64,000 nt of DNA from Favolaschia claudopus (Eukaryota; Basidiomycota; Agaricomycetes; Agaricales; Mycenaceae). Within the stretch, counting starts at the first letter, position 1, and every line of letters begins with the position of its first letter. Below the pieces are notes generated by a model. That model saw only the letters and a program-made list of their open reading frames with translations, searched no databases and was not told the DNA's origin. Both the position numbers and the translations under genes were made by a program. The DNA lies in NCBI GenBank assembly GCA_037176885.1, contig JAWWNJ010000028.1:620001-684000 (forward strand), written 5' to 3'. Shown here in pieces: positions 57,363 through 64,000 of this stretch.

Positions 57363-59058
57363 TCATCGCCAGCCAAAGCGATCCTGCGCCACATCATACT
57401 GTCTCGGCCTCGAACGAGAACGGTAAACACTGCTGCTCGGCTTGCCACTCGACGAACCCCCATGCCCTTTTAGGTTCCCGTGCCGCGCATCCGCCACACT
57501 AGACGGAAAAACCACCGCAGCCTGATACTCCTGCGCCCAAGGCTCAATCTCCTTTACAGCATCCTCCACCGTAACCCCCGCACCCGCAAAATGCCTCGCC
57601 ACCTCCGCCGCCGTCACACTAAACTGCGTCGCCCTATACGCCTTGAAACTCACCACCCCAGCCACCTCAATCCCATTCCGCCCTCAGCAAATCCCGATAC
57701 ATCCCCGGCGACGCAAACAGCTGCGCGCTACACGCCATGAACTCCGTGCGCAGAGTCGTATCGCCGTTCTCCCCGATGGCGGGGCGCAGCCGCGCGACGG
57801 TGCGGCTGGCGCGGAGGTCACCCATGTGAGGCGTGCCGTCTGAAGCACGGCGAACGCCACGCGGCCAGGAGCCGCGATGGGTCGTGAGATAGGCGTGCCA
57901 GACCTCGACGGGGTCGTCCATCCGCGGTTATTCGCTTTCGGCGACTGCGGACGTTGGCTTGCGTGATTATTCGGGAGAAGTAACGGCGCCGGCGCCGACG
58001 CCCGCAAGGGGACGGGGAAGCCGAAGCCTGGGGGCCCGATTGCGCGGGCTCTGGATTGCGCCAATGCGCAAGGATATAGCGGGTTGCAACTCTGTCTTCT
58101 CGTCTCGCGGCGTCTGGTGCGCCTCGGCGCACATCATCTTGACCTTTGCTATACAGTCGTCGTTCCCCGGTTGGTGCGCTCTGTTCATGAGGTACTGCAG
58201 TTGGCGAAGGTTCTGTGGAGTTCGGATGGAATGGCTAGATGAAAAGGATGGGGTGCGGTGATCCGGGAAATCGAGCGCCCCGGATGAGGCGATGACCTCA
58301 ACGGTGGGGCGGGGAGGGAGATTCGTCGAGAGTTTGCGAGGCTCTGTTGGAGGCGTCGACTTCGCGGCGCGCGGTTCGAGAGGATGGTGAGGAATCTGAG
58401 AGGAAGGGGCGGGGCCCGCAGGGTTCTCGCGCTGCCGAGTGGAGGATCGCGTACGAGACGGAGCCGGTCTGGGCTCGCTGCCCTGGGACTCAGGATCTAC
58501 CAGCATCTTCTCAACTCAAGGTCCTCGTGGGTTGTATCAAGATTGGCTGAGCTGGTCTCCGAGGCGGCGGACACTGCCTAGAGAATCGAGGCGTTTCCGA
58601 AGCGCCTCGCACTCGGCCTGAGAAACACGAAGCTGTTCGGTGACCGTCGAAAGCTGTTTTTTCTGCCTCGTATGATTCGCATTGAAGTCGACAAGTCAAG
58701 CGCTCCAGATCGCGCAGACGAGCTTGATCTTGCTCCCGTTGGCGACGACGACCCTCTGCAATCCGTCAAAAAAGTAGGTATCGAGCTGTTTATCTAGATC
58801 TTTGAACGCGGAATGAATGGAAGAGTGAGTAGAGGCCTTGGCCTCTGCGACATGGGACATGTGCGAGCGGCATGTGCCGCATCCAGCAGGATGGACGGAC
58901 GCCGAAGGAGGGATTGCATTCCCAAGCGGGAAGCTCGTCGCGGTGGGTGTCCTCCCGAAATCGCTTAACAGGTAAGCCGTTCGAGGACATGGCGGGTAGG
59001 ACTGAAGCGAAGAAAAGCTCGTAGACTCGGGTTCGACGCGTCCACAGACGCGCCCCAA
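57363..59058 (-). pseudogene. Unrecognised coiled-coil gene, apparently frameshifted
   Basis: Protein-like pieces on the minus strand follow each other in changing frames: MSHVAEAKASTHSSIHSAF then KDLDKQLDTYFFDGL (about 58860-58760), a coiled coil (QREQDQARLRDLERL, then QKKQLSTVTEQLRVSQAECE), a Pro/Ser-rich stretch, MNRAHQPGNDDCIAKVKMMC (about 58170), MDDPVEVWHAYLTTHRGSWP (57921) to MYRDLLRAE, and NGIEVAGVVSFKAYRATQF to DVAQDRFGWR (stop 57363). The last two are one frame apart at about 57678 with no splice sites between them. I do not know the family. Some changes could be introns I did not resolve. Confidence 0.4.
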
Positions 59059-59265
59059 ATGGATTGACCCTCGACGAGTGTAAATAATGAAAGCTGAGAA
59101 TTTATGGTGAAAATGCGAAAAAGTAGAATAATACTAAAACTTTACCGGATTCGATTGGAGGCGATCTGGTTCGTTCGGTGGAACGGGGGTGCGTGGTGGA
59201 AGGAGGAAGCAACAGTGTGTTTGGCAACATCCTTCGACCAAAATACACGCCTACAAGCGTGGTTC

Positions 59266-60068
59266 TATGGCGGTCAAAGTGCACATTTAAGTTTGCGACA
59301 CATTTTTCGACTTCGCGACACTTTTATTGACCAAATTTCATTCTTGCGACACTTATATGTGTTTGAAGCCGCCAATAAAAGTGTCGCGTTTTCGTCGAAT
59401 TCGCGACACTTTTATACTCGCCATTCGAGATCGTGACACTTTTTGAACAAGTTCGGGCCTTCGGCAATATTGATCCTGATATGATCCCATCAACACAGCC
59501 AGATTGCATCGACGATGTAGTGAAGAACTGAATGTGAAAGCCAGGATAATGGGCACGGGACAGAGGAGAGAAGTAAAGGTGGAATTGCTCTGCATTGTAG
59601 ACAAGGTGTGAGGCTCTGCTTGCGGCTGCTGTTTACCATTATGCTGAGGGACCCTGGATCACCACTCCTTTAAATTCAAAGAATTCAACTGAATCTTACT
59701 GCTTTTCAGCTGAGATAGTCCCAAGAGCTTGTGAAGCTCCTTAAGCTACTCTTCTTGAAGGCTCTCAGCTACAGCTTTCCTAATTCCAGGGTACAGAGCG
59801 TCAAACCGAACACTCAACTTGCATTGATTTCGGCCCGCGCTGATGCGATCATGTCCGAGGATCAATCCCGGTCGAAAAGTGCGTTGAATGAATGTGTCGT
59901 GACCTTTTGCACGCAACATAAAAGTGTCGCGATTTCTCCGATTTCGCGACACATTTATTGACAACTTCAAAACACATATAAGTGTCGCAAAAATGAAATT
60001 TGGTCAATAAAAGTGTCGCGAAGTCGAAAAATGTGTCGCAAACTTAAATGTGCACTTTGACCGCCATA
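59266..60068. mobile_element. Non-autonomous TA-flanked element with long inverted repeats
   Basis: The ends (from 59268, TGGCGGTCAAAGTGCAC, and inverted from 60066) match almost perfectly for about 100 bp and more loosely to about 150 bp. TA lies directly outside both ends (59266-59267 and 60067-60068), a Tc1/mariner-type target. The arms contain about ten copies of GCGACAC/GTGTCGC spaced roughly 15-35 bp apart. The 450-bp core has no credible ORF. Confidence 0.85.
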
Positions 60069-60292
60069 TGGTTCAACTTTTGATCGGTGCTGTTCGGCGA
60101 TAAAACAGGATAAAAGTGGTTGAAAGCTAACAAAGCCCGGCCAGGAGGAAAGAGAAGAGGGAAAAGAGCAAGGCAGGGACACACCACGTGATCGTGTTTA
60201 TTTTGTTTTGCCCTTCTCAGAACTATCTAAATACTCTACTCTAAAACAGCTGGAGTGACATTGTCCCCCACTATTTCAAGCCGAATTCTCTC

Positions 60293-63056
60293 TTAGATTT
60301 TTTCCTCTTCGAACCTGAGCGCCTCCGAAGGTTCCATCACGTTAATCCCCATTTCTTCCGCTAAACGGAATTTCATGTTCAATCTTTGAAACAAATAGAT
60401 TCGAGTGCGACGCACCTGCAATTTGCTTGACAGGACCAGCAAACCACTTGCGAGCGCTGATCAACCAAAAGCCAACACTGTAAAAGATGACAATTCCAAC
60501 TGCCACCTGCAAAGACATGATTAATAATATTGTCGGGCATGCAACGTCGTAGCGACGTACGATAGAATAATTGAACGTTTCCGAAGTTACAGGCTGTTCA
60601 ACAATGAATTCGTGCCACGATGCAAAGTATCGAGACGACAACTTACATTGACTTGAGGCAATATAAAACACAATGGATATGAACGCGATCCAAATCACAG
60701 CGGCCAAGGCAATAGGATACGAGAACACGCCAAGGTGGAACGGCCCACGGACGAATTTCTTGCGATATATCACACGGAGAGCGATAGGAATTGCCTGAAA
60801 GGTATCAGATCATTCATCACAATAACGGAACCAGCAAACCCACATAAGATATGTAAAGACCGATGGTTGGCGATGGAGGTTGCCGCTGCAAACGCTACGA
60901 GCTCCCCAGACTTGGTAACCCAAGGCAGAAGCTCAGAAAGCACGCGAGCCATACTGGACCTCGGTTCATTGAAATTAATCAAGTATGGGGATAAGGCAAC
61001 CTGTGCGTATGGGAGATTTCCACTTTGCGTTAACATAGTTGAAGAATTTGTGGCCCGGAATACCACCATCACGAGCGAACGCGAACATCTGAAACAAATT
61101 GTATATAAGAATGCAGAGAAGAATACAATACATACCATCCGTGAATTGCTTGTAATCGAGAACGTCCCACAGAAGAACATCGCACCAACAACAATAACCT
61201 TAGAAGTCATTTTCGAATCAGTGCAAACTTAAAGGCTAACAGCCAACCAATGCTCACCATGAGTACAATGGCGCCATTCTCACCGACCGTATCCAAAAAA
61301 ATCTGAGCCACCGGCTGACCAGTCTCGCTATCCAGCGTCCGGTCCAGATCTTGTATCGAGAAGAGGAGACCGAGGATCAGGAACCATCCAAGCACTGCAG
61401 AGACCCCGATGGCCATGACAATCCCAATGCTACCCGACATGGCGGCAATTTTTTCGTCTCCTCCGTCATCTTTTCAAACCGTGAGCTATTAAATCATCGC
61501 GGAGAATGAGATACAAACATGAGCGCTTGCATCAAAACCTAGATGGACACAGTCAAATTAATGAATTGTCGAAAAGTCGCCGGACCATCTCACCCGTCAG
61601 CGTGTACTATCAGCAGAAAAGATATTAAGCGGCCAGGTTCAACCAGCTAGCAAAAGCGTCTACCTGAGCCATCAAAATCTGAATAATCTAGTCAACAACA
61701 AGATCCAATCCAGTTCAGAGCCCTTACATACCCCAATAACAGCAACATAAACATGACTAGCCCGATCGCCCCATCCTCCCGTCCCATCCAAGAAAGTCTT
61801 AAAGACAAAAGTCCCCGACTGATGCGTAGGCGCCTTCTCGCCAGGATAGCCACAACCAGCGAAAAGGTGCCTAATCATTCGAACAAGTCAAAGAAAAATC
61901 CTTCAGCTGCTGGAAATCATACCAATTGCGTGCCACCACACCGAGATATTATTCAGATAATGTAGTATATGAACTCCAAAATGTATTGATGGTGCCTTGC
62001 GCTGCGAGAACAGCGGCGTATATCCCGATAGTCGTGTTGGGAGTGGGGACAAAGTCCGTCTTGAGGGTACATGCTGTCGAGAGAAACGTGGCGCAGCCGA
62101 AACTGGGGCTCGTTTGAAAAAATAGTTCGCCGACGAGCGGTAATGTTTACCTAATTCCAGTTGTAACGGCGACTTGGCCAAGAAGATTAAACCAGCCTTG
62201 TATAGTGAATGAGCGCATTCGTCAGTGAATTTAAAGCCAGCGAATACGCACCAGTAATCCATGACGCCAACGGCGCGTCTTTCGGCTCAGAAAGCATGGC
62301 TGCCCAGAAGTAGGGTCCTCCGGAGGTGGGATGGGCACTGGACTGGGTATCTTGAGTTGTCTATTTTTGACGATGTGTATTGCACATCAAACCTGCAGAC
62401 CTCTGTGAAGTAGATGAGAAAGAGATGGGGAACATATGGAATAAGGTTATACCAGCCATAGCAAGACCAACGAGCATCGTGAATACAGCTAAAACGAATC
62501 AGATGAATCCTGTCTAGGACTCGGAATTACTCACAGACCACGACCCATCCCCAAACCATTACAGCCGGTCCTGATAGAAATGGCGTATCAGCTCAGATAT
62601 TGCAAAAACTTCGGCGCCGTAAAACACTGACCCCCAGTGTTCTGTGCATTTTGAGGTAAGTCACACCCCAGATCATGCATCAAAAGCAATGCTACGCACC
62701 AAACCGTATAAAAACAGAGACGGTATACCGGTGATCACAGAAATGATTGAGAACGACACCTAAATTGAGTTCGTTCGCGCTAAGTGGAAGTTTCTCGCGA
62801 CCAATTGCCCAACATACTCCAAAATTCTGGTTCAGACACTCAGACGAAGCAAACCCGGAAGAAAACGCGGTCTCTCACCTGCATGAGACCAAGTTCTCGA
62901 CTGTCGTGCGACTCATCATGAGCAGATAAACGGCGTCAAAGCTAAAATAACCACTAACTTGAGCTCCTGCTTATAACCCATACGCGCAAGCTCCATCTCG
63001 TCCGCCGCCAGCCCATTTGCAGCTGCTTTCGTTTCTTTGTGGTCCGAGTCCGACAT
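60293..63056 (-). pseudogene. GABA/amino-acid permease (APC family), several frameshifts
   Basis: From MSDSDHKETKAAANGLAADE (63056) to ALRFEEEKI (stop 60295-60293) the whole carrier can be followed: RELGLMQNFGVSFSIISVIT, TGGPAVMVWGWVVV, HPTSGGPYFWAAMLS, ITGWFNLLGQVAVTTG, YTLTGFDASAH, GIVMAIGVSAVLGWFLILGL, GAMFFCGTFSITSNSRM, FAFARDGGIPGHKFF, YRKKFVRGPFHLGVFSYPIA. Such proteins are 12-helix plasma- or vacuolar-membrane carriers. At least four shifts interrupt it: an extra A in AAAA at 61978-61981, two extra bases near 61840, an A-run near 61455 and a missing base near 60900. Splice sites are otherwise good and include very short exons (9, 10, 10, 13 and 15 nt). Either a recent pseudogene or a sequence with indel errors. 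Confidence 0.8.
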
Positions 63057-63701
63057 TGCTGGAGGAAGAGTGGCTGGGGAAGTATGATATGATACTCAGG
63101 TCTTCTCGAACTGCCACCCCGCGTTACGGCGGCAGAAGCTGATAACAGTCGTGGGTGGGGTCGTTATCACCACCAGTTCATTGGCTGTTCGGCGGTATGG
63201 CTTGATGCGAGCGTCTACGCGCCCCGAGGGGATCGAAGAGCATATGGTCGGGATAACAAGGCCAGATGATAATGTAGACTGCATAGCTGAAGGCAGCGCG
63301 ATTCACGGTGGTGTTGATGGGGGGGAAACAGCAGTGTGATCCAGTGACATCCTTGCCGTCACACGACTGAACGCCAACCACCCTAAAAAGGAAATTTTTG
63401 AAATCCTCCAAAAATCGCGGGGGGTGGGCATTTCAGAGGGTCCGTTGGTGGAAATTGCCTGTAGATGCCGCCAGTGGATCTCTGGCACATAGCTGGTCAG
63501 CAAATTTTGAACTAGGACATTCGCGCAAATAAGGCACGTGTTTTTCGATTTTCGCCCTCGGGAGGTCTAGGGTTAGGGTTTGACTTCTAGCTTGCCACTC
63601 TATCATCGCCGCCTCACGGATTTGGATAATCGGCGCTAACCTCCAGATTCAAGCTCGCTATAACCTTGAGCTCAGCGTAATCGAGATACATCGTAGGCCA
63701 A
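63057..63701. other. Divergent promoter region
   Basis: Between the permease start (minus) and the F-box start (plus). No gene. A telomere-like CTAGGGTTAGGGTTTG occurs once near 63565, too short to mean much. Confidence 0.4.
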
Positions 63702-64000
63702 ATGGACTGCATGGTACCGGCCACCTCCTCAATGTCCAATCTTCCCTTGGAGACCCTCCTCGCAATTCTAAATATGCTGGATGCAAAGTCGATGCTTCGG
63801 TGCTGTGCGGTATGCTTCTTCTTATGCTGTCTGTCGCAGTTTCAAACCTCACGCAAAGGTTTGCCGTCTCTGGCAAGAGACTGTCAAATCTTCCACCGAA
63901 TTACAATACACCATCGAATTATGGGCGGATGGCTTGATTCCTGGCCCTTATACTCTTCTTACCGCTGTACAAAAGATGGCTCGTTTGAAGGAGTGGCGGG
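63702..64000 (+). CDS. F-box protein, N-terminal part (runs off right edge)
   Basis: Exon 1 (63702-63809) codes MDCMVPATSSMSNLPLETLL then AILNMLDAKSMLRCCA, and exon 2 (from 63859, after a 49-nt intron with donor GTATGC) continues VCRLWQETVKSSTELQYTIE. This is a standard F-box: LPLETLLAILNMLD...CCAVCRLW. The visible part is intact. A role as SCF substrate receptor is inferred from the family. It is the fourth F-box gene or remnant of any strength in the window besides A, B and B', but it does not resemble them beyond the F-box. Confidence 0.8.
   Translation, partial: MDCMVPATSSMSNLPLETLLAILNMLDAKSMLRCCAVCFFLCCLSQFQTSRKGLPSLARDCQIFHRITIHHRIMGGWLDSWPLYSSYRCTKDGSFEGVA

Noticed and set aside
63563..63582. 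Telomere-like GGGTTAGGGTTT
   Set aside because: Only about two units, with genes on both sides. Not evidence of a chromosome end or an interstitial telomere tract.
1..64000. tRNA, rRNA or CRISPR features
   Set aside because: No cloverleaf with a GGTTCGANTCC-like T-loop and no direct-repeat array was seen by eye. CRISPR is not expected in a fungal nuclear genome. A covariance-model scan would settle tRNAs.

Overview
The window looks like nuclear DNA of a mushroom-forming basidiomycete (Agaricomycetes). Genes are cut by many short (about 45-75 nt) GT-AG introns. Recognisable families are fungal: a DHA2-type MFS transporter, a microsomal P450, a DUF6534-type membrane protein, F-box proteins, a fused dethiobiotin synthetase/DAPA aminotransferase and a GABA-permease-like carrier. 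No prokaryotic, organellar or viral signature was seen.

Layout. 1-0.6 kb: 5' end of an MFS transporter. 0.87-1.14 kb: a TA-flanked MITE. 2.06-2.69 kb: a small secreted ricin-B-lectin-like protein. 3.9-7.9 kb: a conserved membrane protein with a long Ser-rich, acidic tail. 8.9-13.2 kb: an intact M1 zinc aminopeptidase with about 28 introns and several microexons, one of only 4 nt. 13.9-14.8 kb: a poorly resolved membrane protein. 15.5-17.8 kb: an intact cytochrome P450. 18.3-31.6 kb: two apparently identical head-to-tail copies of a 6.6-kb DNA transposon, whose single 1554-residue product joins a DUF6729-like/DDE-like transposase to an embedded 3'-5' exonuclease fold. 32.4-33.5 kb: a short-exon transcription-like unit with a duplicated 229-nt exon.

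34.2-44.5 kb is a segmental duplication of a convergent pair of F-box genes. In the left unit the plus-strand gene is intact and the minus-strand gene is split by two separate transposon insertions. In the right unit the plus-strand gene has decayed and the minus-strand gene is intact. 44.5-47.6 kb carries a small unknown gene and a DUF6534-type membrane protein.

48.7-63.1 kb is dominated by broken genes: a dienelactone hydrolase, a BIO3-BIO1 biotin enzyme, a protein-kinase fragment, a coiled-coil gene and a GABA/amino-acid permease, all with frame breaks. An 800-bp terminal-inverted-repeat element with iterated GCGACAC motifs lies among them. A further F-box gene starts at the right edge.

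The genes do not form one obvious pathway. The window reads as ordinary conserved genes (left) passing into a repeat-rich, duplication-prone and decaying accessory region (right). Intron positions were inferred by eye from splice sites, frame and family similarity; none is supported by transcripts.
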